64,000 nucleotides of DNA from Brevibacillus migulae. GTDB taxonomy: Bacteria > Bacillota > Bacilli > Brevibacillales > Brevibacillaceae. Positions 44,045 through 52,851 of this stretch are shown here, one piece after another. Numbering within the stretch: the first letter of the stretch is position 1; every line of letters starts with the position of its first letter. The position numbers and the translations under genes were made by a program. The notes below the pieces were generated by a model. That model worked only from the letters and a program-made list of their open reading frames with translations. It was not told the origin of the DNA and made no database searches. The DNA lies in contig NZ_SDKD01000015.1 of NCBI RefSeq assembly GCF_004521915.1, positions 45,132-109,131 of the forward strand, written 5' to 3'.

Positions 44045-44734
44045 ATGACCAACAACTGGAACAGCTACGTCGAGCGGACTTGGAACGATAATGCCCCTGG
44101 CTGGCATTCGCGCAGTGAGGAGATGTGGGAGAAAGGCAGCCGCAAAACCATCCTTCCCCTTTTGACACAATTGATCTCCCCGGAGTCCGGAACGATTTTG
44201 GACGCTGGCTGCGGAGATGGATACGCTAGCAGAAAACTGGCAAAAGCGGGCTATCAAGTGGAGGGCATCGATCTTTCCGCTGAGATGATTGAGCTTGCGA
44301 CCAAACAAATAGATCCCGGGCTTGCGGTCTGCTTTCAACAAGGCTCGATCACCGCGTTGCCGTTTCCCGATCAGCATTTCGCTGGCATCTTGGCGATCAA
44401 TGTGGTTGAATTTACTGAAGATCCACTGCATACACTGCGTGAATTGTATCGTGTCCTGCAACCAGATGGCGTCCTGGTGCTCGGTATCCTTGGTCCAACT
44501 GCCGCCCCTCGGGCCTACAGCTACCGCCGTCTCTATGGCGAACCTGTTATTCAAAACACCATGATGCCATGGGAAGCGAAACATTTAGCGACGGAGAATG
44601 GGTTTACATTAGTCGCAGAGGAGCCGGTTTACCGGGATGGTGTCAAAGCGGAGTTGACGAAGGGACTGGCCAAGGAATTGCGGCAAGCGCTTAGTTTTCT
44701 CACATTGTTTGCGTTGAAAAAAGAGCGGGGGTAA
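44045..44734 (+). CDS. class I SAM-dependent methyltransferase
   Basis: The 229-residue protein has the SAM-binding motif ILDAGCGDGYASRKL near 55-69 and acidic loop VEGIDLSAEM near 74-83, with the post-motif LYRVLQPDGVLVLGILG. It belongs to the Methyltransf_11 (UbiE/small-molecule) group. The substrate cannot be inferred. AAAAGGAGG precedes the ATG. Confidence 0.87.
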   Translation: MTNNWNSYVERTWNDNAPGWHSRSEEMWEKGSRKTILPLLTQLISPESGTILDAGCGDGYASRKLAKAGYQVEGIDLSAEMIELATKQIDPGLAVCFQQGSITALPFPDQHFAGILAINVVEFTEDPLHTLRELYRVLQPDGVLVLGILGPTAAPRAYSYRRLYGEPVIQNTMMPWEAKHLATENGFTLVAEEPVYRDGVKAELTKGLAKELRQALSFLTLFALKKERG

Positions 44735-44804
44735 TCGCGGCTGTGGAGCTTGATTCCATCATGCCTCCCTGTTCGTTCCTACGACAAGAAGAGTGATGCA
44801 GGTT

Positions 44805-44888
44805 TTAGAAAAACCTTGGCTACGCCAAGTCTTTGGCTAAGCTTAGTTGCTCTTATGTCGATGAGAATTTTATAAATTCTTATCGACG
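44805..44888 (-). repeat. interspersed element C, copy C1
   Basis: Read on the minus strand the element starts in the T-tract of the chemoreceptor terminator. A hairpin with arms GTCGATAAGAATTT and AAATTCTCATCGAC comes first, then a conserved stretch with AAAGACTTGGCG. Copy C2 at 59367 keeps the order and pairing while arm bases differ. Confidence 0.7.
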
Positions 44889-44918
44889 AAAAAAGCGAGC
44901 CATCATATCGGCTCGCTT
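44887..44918 (-). terminator. terminator of the chemoreceptor operon
   Basis: AGCGAGCC and GGCTCGCT form the stem; the minus strand continues TTTTTTCGTC, which is also the start of element C1. Confidence 0.85.
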
Positions 44919-44923
44919 GTCTC

Positions 44924-45877
44924 TTATTGATTCAGCAACTTTTGCACATCCTGATAGGTGCCTTCCAGCCCCTGATCAACCACGCTCGCTTCTTTCACAT
45001 GAGCAACCAGTTCCTCGTGCATTTCATCCAGGAGGCTTTTGGCTTTGTTCACCTGGCCGGCAATATCATCCGCAAAACGCTTTTGCTGCTGGATCGTTTG
45101 CATGACACCGTGTACCTCATCACTTACCTCATGGAACGCATGCACAATGCCGTCCATCTTTTTCGAAGCGTCCTTGCTTGTTTCCAGACCATTGCGAATC
45201 GCATCGGTGTTTTTCGCGCTATTGGCCAACGCTTCTTTGGTCTCTTCTTGAATCTTCTCAATCAAGGTCGCGATGTTTTTCGTCGAGTTGCCAGTCATTT
45301 CTGCCAGCTTGCGCACCTCATCAGCGACCACTGCAAAGCCTCGTCCCTGCTCCCCGGCACGTGCTGCCTCGATGGCTGCATTCAAGGCCAGCAGATTGGT
45401 CTGATTCGCGATGTCACTGATCACCTGCACGATGCTGGTGATCTCCGAGGACCGCTCTTCCAACCGGCTCATGGAAGCCGCTGTGTTTGCCGATTCCTTT
45501 TCCAGCAGCGACATGACTTCAACCAGATTGGAAATGGACTTCTTGCCTTCCTCCGAGCGCTGAACCGACTGCTCACAGATATGCGTCAGCTTTTCTCCGC
45601 GCCCTTGCAGTTGATCTGCAGAGACATCGGACGACTCGCTGATCGCTTGGATATCCTCTACAATACTTTTCATCCGGTTCGCCAGATTGGCCAGATCACG
45701 ATGCTGTCCATTGACGACGTTATGCTGGGTAATGATAGCTCCCATACGCTCGTACAGATCTTGAATTTCGGCAACCAGGTCCGCTTTGTCTGGCTGCTGC
45801 GGTTGCAGCGCTACTCCCCCCGCGCTCAACGTATCTGCTGCTGGCACTGCTTGCGTTTTTTTCTTGTTCCAAAACAT
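44924..45877 (-). CDS. soluble methyl-accepting chemotaxis-type protein
   Basis: The 317-residue protein has no membrane helix. An N-terminal coiled region of about 140 residues leads into the chemoreceptor signalling hairpin, whose tip TNLLALNAAIEAARAGEQ and VVADEVRKLAE contact CheA and CheW. ATG 45877 follows GGAGGGGG. The stop of the four-helix membrane protein lies 21 bp upstream, so the two are an operon and may form one sensory unit. Confidence 0.9.
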   Translation of the reverse strand: MFWNKKKTQAVPAADTLSAGGVALQPQQPDKADLVAEIQDLYERMGAIITQHNVVNGQHRDLANLANRMKSIVEDIQAISESSDVSADQLQGRGEKLTHICEQSVQRSEEGKKSISNLVEVMSLLEKESANTAASMSRLEERSSEITSIVQVISDIANQTNLLALNAAIEAARAGEQGRGFAVVADEVRKLAEMTGNSTKNIATLIEKIQEETKEALANSAKNTDAIRNGLETSKDASKKMDGIVHAFHEVSDEVHGVMQTIQQQKRFADDIAGQVNKAKSLLDEMHEELVAHVKEASVVDQGLEGTYQDVQKLLNQ

Positions 45878-45898
45878 GATTTGTTCCCCCTCCATGAT

Positions 45899-46663
45899 TT
45901 AAGGCAATTGTTCCTCTCGATGGGCAAAGAGGCGAGATTCCATGACTCCGGGATGTTGTTTCGCAAGCGTCAGAAGATTCTCCAAAAAGTAATAGTGCCC
46001 TTCCAACAGCTCGACGTCCTTCCGTCCAAATGTTTGCGCCTGGAGATACTGCTGCATCTCGAGCAGATAACGCTCCTGCTTGGCGTGGAAATCATTTGCC
46101 CGCAGCATTTGTTCCACTTCCGGGTACTCTTGCTTCAGTCTGTTAATTTCGCCATACACACGCGTGCCTTCGAGAATCAGCTGATAGGCCATCCGTTCAT
46201 AGGAAGCATCGCTTGCCTGCTGTTCTTCCCGACGTGCCGCGCGCAAAGCGGACAAGTACGTGATAAAATGATAAATGGTCAAGAATAACGGTCCCAAAAA
46301 CAGAATGATTCCTGCCTTATACACATGCTGGTTGCCCACATTGCTGATCAACAGATACAGATGAAACAAGATCGCTCCCAGCCATACATAAATGATTACC
46401 TGATGGCTCACTTTTCCCGCTTCTTGCTGCCTGGAAAAGACAAACGTCAGTCCAAGCAAATAGAAGGCTAAAAGTGTAAAACTGGCACTAAACAAGGCCA
46501 TCTCCATATCCTGCAACCATTCTCTGTCTGCAGGAAGCTGGATAAAAAATTCAAAGGCCAGGACGAGCAGTGAGAAGAGCAACCCTAGAACCCAAAAGCG
46601 GCTGACGTCGCCATCGATTCTCCGCCGCGTGCGATGCTTTTCCGTTCGGGATACTTTCAACAT
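45899..46663 (-). CDS. four-TM membrane protein with cytoplasmic coiled-coil, partner of the soluble MCP
   Basis: The 254-residue protein has four hydrophobic helices in its N-terminal 140 residues (for example FWVLGLLFSLLVLAFEFFI, AGIILFLGPLFLTIYHFI), then a highly charged helical cytoplasmic half. No known sensor family was recognised. Its membrane domain plus the adjacent membrane-less chemoreceptor suggests that it supplies the transmembrane sensing part. ATG 46663 follows GTGAGGTGG. Confidence 0.75.
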   Translation of the reverse strand: MLKVSRTEKHRTRRRIDGDVSRFWVLGLLFSLLVLAFEFFIQLPADREWLQDMEMALFSASFTLLAFYLLGLTFVFSRQQEAGKVSHQVIIYVWLGAILFHLYLLISNVGNQHVYKAGIILFLGPLFLTIYHFITYLSALRAARREEQQASDASYERMAYQLILEGTRVYGEINRLKQEYPEVEQMLRANDFHAKQERYLLEMQQYLQAQTFGRKDVELLEGHYYFLENLLTLAKQHPGVMESRLFAHREEQLP

Positions 46664-46745
46664 TTTCCACCTCACTGACTCTATCATTCGCCATCATTCG
46701 CCTTTTTCCTCTTGACACGCAAAGAAAATAATGGGAGGCAATCCT

Positions 46746-48176
46746 ATGGAACGACAACTTCCGACACCTTTCACAGAACGCATGGAAACCATTCTCAAAG
46801 AGGAGTACCCGGCTTTCCTCGCCACCTATGAAAAAGAACCCAAACAAGGGCTGCGGGTCAATACGCTCAAGCTCTCGACGCACACCTTTTTGGGCATGAG
46901 TCCCTTTGCCCTTACCCCGATTCCTTGGTGTGCGGAGGGGTTTTCCTACGAGGAGCAGGATCGCCCCGGAAAACATCCCTATCATTCCGCGGGTCTCTAT
47001 TATTTACAGGAGCCGAGCGCCATGGCAGTCGCTGCCGCTCTTGATGTGCAGCCCGGCGAGGTGGTGCTTGACCTCTGCGCGGCGCCAGGCGGAAAATCCA
47101 CGCAGATCGCCGGGGCGCTGCAAGGCACAGGTATGCTGATCACCAACGAAATTCATCCGGTGCGGGCAAAAGCACTGTCGGAAAACATCGAGCGTCTCGG
47201 CGTTCGCAATGCGATCGTCACCAATGAACCGCCTGAGCGTCTAGCAGAACGCTTCCCGCAGCATTTTGACCGGATCCTTGTCGATGCCCCTTGCTCGGGC
47301 GAAGGGATGTTCCGCAAGCTTCCCGAAGCGATTGATGATTGGTCCGAAGCAAAAGTGCTGGAGTGCCACCGGATGCAGATCGATATCCTGGATGCCGCTG
47401 CCGATATGTTGAAGCCGGGCGGTACCTTGGTGTATTCCACCTGTACCTTTGCACCGCTGGAAAACGAACAATCGATTCTTGTCTTTTTGCAGAAGCATCC
47501 CGAGTTCTCGCTCGCTCCGCTGCCGCATGCGGAGTTCTTTTCCCCCGGTTTGCCGCAAGACGGGGCCCCCTTTGCCGACGCCTTGAAGCAGACTGCCCGC
47601 CTGTGGCCGCATAAGCTGGGTGGCGAAGGCCACTATATCGCCAAGCTCATCAAGCAGGAAGCCGATTCGGACGGCACGATCACCCACAAAAAGCAAGGAA
47701 AGCCGAAAAAAGCAGATATGCGGCCAGCTGGATGGAAAGAGGCATTGACCGCTTGGCATGAGTTTGTCCGCGAGACACTTCCTGCTTTGCAGGATGCCAC
47801 TTTGGAGCAGGAACGTTTTGTCTTGTTTGGCGATCAGCTCTATTATCTGCCAGAAGCTGCTCCGGACCTTGCTGGACTACGGGTTATCCGTCCTGGATGG
47901 CATTTGGGGGCGGCCAAGAAAAACCGGTTTGAGCCTTCCCATGCGCTGGCGCTCTCGATTACCGCCGATGCCGCAGTGCGAAAGGTGGACTTCCCCGCGC
48001 AAGATCCAGAGCTGCTCCGGTATTTACGAGGGGAGACGATTACCCTTTCCACGGACAGTGTGACTCCCGCAAAAGGCTGGACACTCATCTGTGTCGACGG
48101 TTTCCCGATCGGCTGGGCCAAAAGCGTGGACGGACAATTGAAAAATCATTATCCAAAAGGTCTGCGCTGGCTATAG
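46746..48176 (+). CDS. rsmF: RsmF-type rRNA/tRNA m5C methyltransferase
   Basis: The 476-residue protein has an N-terminal RNA-binding part, a Rossmann SAM domain (DLCAAPGGKSTQ at 109-120) with both catalytic cysteines of RNA m5C methylases (Cys183 in APCSGEGMF, Cys233 in STCTF), and a C-terminal RsmF-like and PUA-like part (RVIRPGWHLGAAKKNRFEPS near 385-404). It methylates cytosine at C5 in 16S rRNA or tRNA. ATG 46746 follows GGGAGG. It is divergent from the membrane-protein/MCP operon. Confidence 0.92.
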   Translation: MERQLPTPFTERMETILKEEYPAFLATYEKEPKQGLRVNTLKLSTHTFLGMSPFALTPIPWCAEGFSYEEQDRPGKHPYHSAGLYYLQEPSAMAVAAALDVQPGEVVLDLCAAPGGKSTQIAGALQGTGMLITNEIHPVRAKALSENIERLGVRNAIVTNEPPERLAERFPQHFDRILVDAPCSGEGMFRKLPEAIDDWSEAKVLECHRMQIDILDAAADMLKPGGTLVYSTCTFAPLENEQSILVFLQKHPEFSLAPLPHAEFFSPGLPQDGAPFADALKQTARLWPHKLGGEGHYIAKLIKQEADSDGTITHKKQGKPKKADMRPAGWKEALTAWHEFVRETLPALQDATLEQERFVLFGDQLYYLPEAAPDLAGLRVIRPGWHLGAAKKNRFEPSHALALSITADAAVRKVDFPAQDPELLRYLRGETITLSTDSVTPAKGWTLICVDGFPIGWAKSVDGQLKNHYPKGLRWL

Positions 48177-48193
48177 CCGCGGTCCGCAAATAA

Positions 48194-48241
48194 ATAGCCC
48201 TCCGTGATGCTAGGCGATTGCCTTTCACGGAGGGCTGTTTC
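48194..48241. terminator. bidirectional terminator after rsmF
   Basis: AGCCCTCCGTGA (48196-48207) pairs with TCACGGAGGGCT (48225-48236). Confidence 0.85.
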
Positions 48242-48244
48242 TAT

Positions 48245-48487
48245 TTAACGTGATCTGCGCTGGCCAGGGGAATCCACCACTGTGAACGAACCTGTACGAA
48301 TATATTTGATGATTTTCGAGACCGATACTCCTGTAGCATTCGCAATCTGCATGGCATTTGAATTCGGATTGGCACGTAGGTAATTTTTCACAATCCGATA
48401 ATCATCCATTTCCGAGGAAAAGCAATCCGTGCAAAATTCCTCTTCCGGGCGGATTGGCATGCCGCATGATTGGCATTGTTTACTCAT
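48245..48487 (-). CDS. zinc-ribbon plus helix-turn-helix protein (YvyF-like)
   Basis: The 80-residue protein has two CxxC knuckles (CQSCGMPIRPEEEFCTDC, 5-22) and a winged-helix-like region (NAMQIANATGVSVSKIIKYI, 43-62). Its domain order resembles B. subtilis YvyF, a small protein of the flagellar locus, but no flagellar gene is nearby. AAGGAGGAG precedes ATG 48487. A longer start is not supported. Confidence 0.75.
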   Translation of the reverse strand: MSKQCQSCGMPIRPEEEFCTDCFSSEMDDYRIVKNYLRANPNSNAMQIANATGVSVSKIIKYIRTGSFTVVDSPGQRRSR

Positions 48488-48645
48488 GAAAATGGTTCTC
48501 CTCCTTCCGGGCAACAGACGATTGATGAGTCTAAAGATGCATGTCCTCTCCCTGGAATCTTTGCTACCAATCATTTTACCCATATTATCGGTGAAGAGAA
48601 ACCACTCTTTTCATGATTTTGATATTTTTCATTCATATTGCACAA

Positions 48646-49146
48646 TTATGATGCACCTTTCGACCTAACCAATTTCTCCAGCTCAAGCTCATCCCGAATG
48701 GGTATTCCGTCATTGCCGAGCAGCGGAATCTCCGGTTTGATCTGTCTCGCCTTCTCTACGGCATTCGGGTACACCTTGGTCATGAAATACCCGCGTTTTT
48801 GGTAGAAGCGAAGGGCGTGCAGATTATCGTTGGTCGTAATCAGCCACAGCCGCTTGCAGCCAAGCTGAGCGGCACGCTCCTCCACTTTTGCGAGCAGGCT
48901 CGAGCCAATGCCTGCGCCTTCCCGCAGACTGTCGAGAGAAACAATCTCCACTTGATCGTCATGTACATCATAGGTAACCAACCCGATGACTTCCTGACCG
49001 TCCCAAGCTGCAAATCCAGGGAGCTGATCGCAATGGCGTACCCCCAGCGAATAGACCATTTTGGGACTTCCCCAATGCTTGATCCAGAACTCCCGCAGCC
49101 AAGTGCGATCAGATTCTTGTATTTCGGTAATGATCATCTCGCCCAT
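48646..49146 (-). CDS. GNAT-family N-acetyltransferase
   Basis: The 166-residue protein has the acetyl-CoA binding motif REGAGIGSSLLAKVEE near 75-90 (Q/RxxGxG/A) and the final GNAT strand NLHALRFYQKRGY near 108-120. The substrate is unknown. I prefer ATG 49146 because GGAGG is then seven bases upstream; ATG 49152 is one base from it. Confidence 0.87.
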   Translation of the reverse strand: MGEMIITEIQESDRTWLREFWIKHWGSPKMVYSLGVRHCDQLPGFAAWDGQEVIGLVTYDVHDDQVEIVSLDSLREGAGIGSSLLAKVEERAAQLGCKRLWLITTNDNLHALRFYQKRGYFMTKVYPNAVEKARQIKPEIPLLGNDGIPIRDELELEKLVRSKGAS

Positions 49147-49425
49147 CGTCATGCCTCCATGCCTGTTTATTGGAATTGCGGAGAATTGATTACATATACC
49201 CGATGATCAGTCCATTCCCCGTTTTCATAGATGAATCCTTTTTGGATGCAGTCAAAATCGCATCCCGGCGCTCAGCCAATTTCAAATCCTCTCTCCTTCC
49301 ACACCATGAAACATTTTCCTTTTTACGAAACTGAATTGTAAAAAGATTCATAATAGGAGTAGAATAATGCAATGATCGCTAAAATAAATTTTTCAGCGTA
49401 ATGAATTCGATTCGGTGGTGGGCTC

Positions 49426-50685
49426 GTGTCATTTTTATCAGAGTGGAATCAGCAGTTTCACAGCTACAATCGCAACATCAAGCTGTTTTTCGTGTTTAAT
49501 CTCCTGTGGAACACCGGGTTGGGGATGTTTAGCGTTATCTATAATTTGTATATCAAATCTCTAGGGTATGGACAAGATGAAGTTGGTGACGTCGTGGCGA
49601 TGACAGCGCTGGGGTCTGCCCTCAGTCTCATTCCAGCGGGGTTGTTAAGCGATCGGCTTGGTCCGAAACGTGTCGCGCAAATCGGATTGCTGTTTGCCAT
49701 CGTTGCTCTTGGCTTTCGTGCCTGTATGTCCAGCGCACCTGATCTGGGGACGGCTGCCTTCGTCAGTGGATTTTTTCTGGCTGTGGTGCAGGTGACGGGG
49801 ATCCCCTTTCTCGTTGAAAATTCCACCATGGATCAACGGGTTCATCTGTTCAGCTTCAATATGGCCTTGATGATGCTGGCCAATTTTCTTGGAAATGTGG
49901 GCGGCGGAGCCCTTACCGATTTCTGGCATGAGTTCCTCGGCTATTCCGAGGTGATCAGCCTGCGGATTACGCTTTTGATCGGGGTGGGTTGTGCAGCGGT
50001 CGGACTTGTGCCCGTCATGATGTTTGGCCCATCCACTGGGGAGAGCGTTGAAAAACAGCCAAAGCTGCCCCTGCGCGCACAACTGAAAAGCAAGCGGGAA
50101 TCGCTCAAAGTGATTGGCTGGTTTACCTTGTTGTCTCTCATGACCAGCTCGGCTGGCGGTCTGATCGTTCCTTATCTGAATGTTTATTTCGCGGATCGAT
50201 TCGATGCCTCCCATACAGCGATCGGGATCATTGTCTCCCTTGGTCAGGCGGCAACCGCGATCGCTTACCTGATCGGACCTGCTATTGCCCATAGGATCGG
50301 AGAGGTACGGGCCGTCGTGGTTTTACAGATGTCCTCCATTCCGTTCCTGCTGATTACCGCCTTTTCGATGGACTTCATGCTCGCCTCCTGCGGGTATTTG
50401 TTCCGGCAAGCGTTGATGAATGCTGCCAATCCGTTTCAGACCTCCATTAAAATGGCAAGAGTGGATGGCTCCCTGCGCGGCTTGGCCAACAGCATGGGAG
50501 ACGCAGCCTTCAACCTTGGCTGGTTCCTCGTCGCGCCCGTGAACACTTATCTGGTGTATACGTATGGGTCTTACTGGGGGTATGCGTATGCGTTCTGTAT
50601 TACCGCGATCATTTACTGTGTGGTTTCCTGTTTGTTTTATCTCTTGTTTCGGAAAGACAGATCGGCGCAGGCAGAGTTGTCTTAG
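49426..50685 (+). CDS. MFS transporter, 12-TMS
   Basis: The 419-residue protein has about twelve hydrophobic segments and an MFS loop motif GLLSDRLGPKRVAQIG near 67-82. It does not match a drug-exporter subfamily that I recognise. GTG 49426 follows GGTGGTGGG. The 280 bp upstream holds no gene. Element A4 starts 29 bases after its stop and no other terminator is visible. Confidence 0.83.
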   Translation: MSFLSEWNQQFHSYNRNIKLFFVFNLLWNTGLGMFSVIYNLYIKSLGYGQDEVGDVVAMTALGSALSLIPAGLLSDRLGPKRVAQIGLLFAIVALGFRACMSSAPDLGTAAFVSGFFLAVVQVTGIPFLVENSTMDQRVHLFSFNMALMMLANFLGNVGGGALTDFWHEFLGYSEVISLRITLLIGVGCAAVGLVPVMMFGPSTGESVEKQPKLPLRAQLKSKRESLKVIGWFTLLSLMTSSAGGLIVPYLNVYFADRFDASHTAIGIIVSLGQAATAIAYLIGPAIAHRIGEVRAVVVLQMSSIPFLLITAFSMDFMLASCGYLFRQALMNAANPFQTSIKMARVDGSLRGLANSMGDAAFNLGWFLVAPVNTYLVYTYGSYWGYAYAFCITAIIYCVVSCLFYLLFRKDRSAQAELS

Positions 50686-50713
50686 CATGTTCTCTAGCGT
50701 GTGATTAACGATT

Positions 50714-50958
50714 GTGCAAACATGGTGGTGGGGGAAGGGAAGAGAGGGCGGGGGCTACGTTCTTGCCACACCCGCATGGGAGTAAGAACTGTCCGGTTCC
50801 GCTTCCAAAAACGGTGCGTCGCGCAAAAGTTTCGAAGAAGCATATTCAACCGATGTGATTGCGCGACAAGCTTATACCGTTTTTGGAAGCTCCACCTGAG
50901 CAGGTGTGACAAAGACTCCGCCCGTCCCTCTCTTCCCTTCCTCACGTGGCACTTGCAT
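50714..50958 (+). repeat. interspersed hairpin element A, copy A4
   Basis: Ends TGCAA and TTGCA are inverted. The inner stem is CTTCCAAAAACGGTGC with TATACCGTTTTTGGAAG, paired apart from the last bases. The outer stem GGAAGGGAAGAGAGGGCGG is matched by CCGCCCGTCCCTCTCTTCCC. Confidence 0.9.
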
Positions 50959-51010
50959 ATAGTCGATCGGATTTTTTAAAAAAAGCATGAATACACGCCC
51001 CCTTTTGAAA

Positions 51011-51127
51011 TTTCTTCTGCTTCGCTGGTGAGCATGTTTCGAAACGGAGCGCCTCCAAGATCTAGCGGAGCAGCGAATCACAGGAAAAAAGGAGCAACCT
51101 GCCCTATCAATATAGCTACTACCACTT
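51011..51127 (+). repeat. interspersed hairpin element B, copy B4 (left half only)
   Basis: The left arm (CTGCTTCGCTGGTGAGCATG, GAAACGGAGCGCCT, GCGGAGCAGCGAATC) is present up to the apical region GCAACCTGCCCTA. The right arm is missing, so the hairpin cannot form. It lies 53 bp downstream of A4. Confidence 0.8.
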
Positions 51128-51137
51128 TCGTATGATT

Positions 51138-51171
51138 TGGTCAGACCAGAAATTTCTGGCTGACCATTTTT
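51138..51171 (+). terminator. perfectly paired hairpin with T-run
   Basis: GGTCAG-CCAGAAA and TTTCTGG-CTGACC form a thirteen-pair stem with one mismatch and almost no loop, then ATTTTT. It follows truncated B4 and could terminate plus-strand transcription entering from the MFS gene. Confidence 0.55.
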
Positions 51172-51264
51172 CATTGAAATGGTTGTATGATGACTGGAGC
51201 CGAGGGAGTACGTCTGCAACTAGGAAATGCGATTTCGTCAGATGTAGTTCCTCTGCCAATGTTA

Positions 51265-51292
51265 TAGACTGTTCTATCAACTTGTATATAAT
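51265..51292 (+). promoter_or_regulatory. promoter of the two-component operon
   Basis: TAGACT (51265-51270) and a consensus TATAAT (51287-51292) are 16 bases apart, about 57 bases before the kinase start. Confidence 0.55.
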
Positions 51293-51348
51293 GGAGCAGA
51301 AAAAGGTATACGGTTTTCTCCATGCTACTACAACACGAGAGAGGTGAA

Positions 51349-52851
51349 ATGATGTCTATTCGGCTTAAACTGCTCTTCTCCTTTACCGGCATGCTCGTGA
51401 TCAGCCTGCTGATGTTCGCCCTGACCGCCAGCCTATTTACGATTGCATCAACCGGGGATATCAGCAGCTTTCGGGATTTTTATAAAGTGCACTATCAATT
51501 GAATCCGCTAACCGAAGAGGAAGAATCGATCTTTCTTGAATTGAAATACTTGGCCAAAAATGAACCGGATCAACTGCAAAATCAGAAACTACTGCAAGAC
51601 TACGATTTTAAACTCAAAACGGTGAGAGCCGGTCTGTATGTTCGCCGCGAGAGTACCCAAATCTTTGAATCGAATACGTTTCATCAACCGGAATTGGAAG
51701 CAGCCCTACCGCCTTACGATCTGAATAACAGTCAGATTCGCAACACCTTCAACATCGGTGAACGTTTTTATGCATACGCAAAATTTGATTTCACTTATTC
51801 GGATGGTGCCAAAGGCAGCGTATTCGTCATCCGCGAGCGCAGCCCGTTTGCAGAGTTGGCACGCAAGCTGCTGCCGATGCTTTCGATCCTTTTGATTGGA
51901 TTGCTGGTGATCGCCAATATCCTGTTATACCGCTGGATTACACGCAGTGTCGTCAAACCGCTCAACCTGCTGCGCAACTCGGCAGAACAAATCCAGGAGG
52001 GTAACCTGCAATTCGCACTGGAGCTGCAGTCGAAGGACGAGATCGGGCAGTTGAACAAAGCCTTTGAAAATATGCGGCAACGACTGCAAGCATCGGTCGA
52101 CCTGCGACTCCGCGATGAGGAGAATCGGAAGGAGCTGCTCTCGAACATCTCTCATGACCTGCGTACCCCGATCACAAATATTAAAGGCTATATTGAAGGG
52201 ATACGAGATGGTGTCGCCGATACGCCGGAGAAGATGCAGAAATATGTCGATATCATTTATACCAAAGCGGTCGATCTGGACAAATTGGTGGATGAGCTGT
52301 TCCTTTACTCCAAGCTTGATCTGAAGCAAGTACCCTTTACATGGGAGCATGTGGACGTCAGCAAATTCCTCGACGACTGCATCGACGAGCTGCGCTATGA
52401 CCTGGAAAAGAAGCAGATTGCCATCGACTATAAGAATCATGCCTGCCATGACGCAACAGTGCTAGCGGATCGGGAAAAGCTGAAGCGTACCGTACTAAAT
52501 ATTATCGGGAATGCAGTGAAGTACATGGATAAGCCGCAAAAGCAAATCCATGTCCTGCTGCATACGGATTCCGATCGGGTAACGGTCGAAATCCGGGATA
52601 ACGGGATGGGCATCCCTCCGGAAGCTGTCCCTCACATTTTTGAACGCTTCTATCGCGCGGAACGGTCGCGTAATTCCTCGACAGGCGGCAGCGGTCTGGG
52701 ACTGTCGATCGCTCGCCAGATTATCGAAGGACACGGTGGGACCATTTGGGCGAAAAGCGAGCAAGGTGTGGGCACGAGCCTGTTCTTTACGTTAAAACGA
52801 ATGCAGAATCAAGGAGGCAATGATCCCGATGACGCGAATCCTGATCATTGA
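51349..52851 (+). CDS. membrane sensor histidine kinase
   Basis: The 500-residue kinase has two membrane helices (about 12-34 and 175-194) flanking an extracellular sensor of about 140 residues, a HAMP domain (about 196-248), the H-box SNISHDLRTPITN with His269, and an ATPase domain with NAVKYMD, DNGMGIP and GGSGLGLSIARQI. The extracellular part matches no family I know. The gene precedes its regulator, the reverse of the usual Bacillus order, and overlaps it by about 23 bases. Confidence 0.92.
   Translation: MMSIRLKLLFSFTGMLVISLLMFALTASLFTIASTGDISSFRDFYKVHYQLNPLTEEEESIFLELKYLAKNEPDQLQNQKLLQDYDFKLKTVRAGLYVRRESTQIFESNTFHQPELEAALPPYDLNNSQIRNTFNIGERFYAYAKFDFTYSDGAKGSVFVIRERSPFAELARKLLPMLSILLIGLLVIANILLYRWITRSVVKPLNLLRNSAEQIQEGNLQFALELQSKDEIGQLNKAFENMRQRLQASVDLRLRDEENRKELLSNISHDLRTPITNIKGYIEGIRDGVADTPEKMQKYVDIIYTKAVDLDKLVDELFLYSKLDLKQVPFTWEHVDVSKFLDDCIDELRYDLEKKQIAIDYKNHACHDATVLADREKLKRTVLNIIGNAVKYMDKPQKQIHVLLHTDSDRVTVEIRDNGMGIPPEAVPHIFERFYRAERSRNSSTGGSGLGLSIARQIIEGHGGTIWAKSEQGVGTSLFFTLKRMQNQGGNDPDDANPDH

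Noticed and set aside
44927..46288. 453-codon plus-strand frame
   Set aside because: It is antisense to the chemoreceptor and membrane-protein genes.
49190..49372. 60-codon minus-strand frame between GNAT and MFS genes
   Set aside because: It has no binding site, and its composition and position in a promoter-like AT-rich region do not support a gene.
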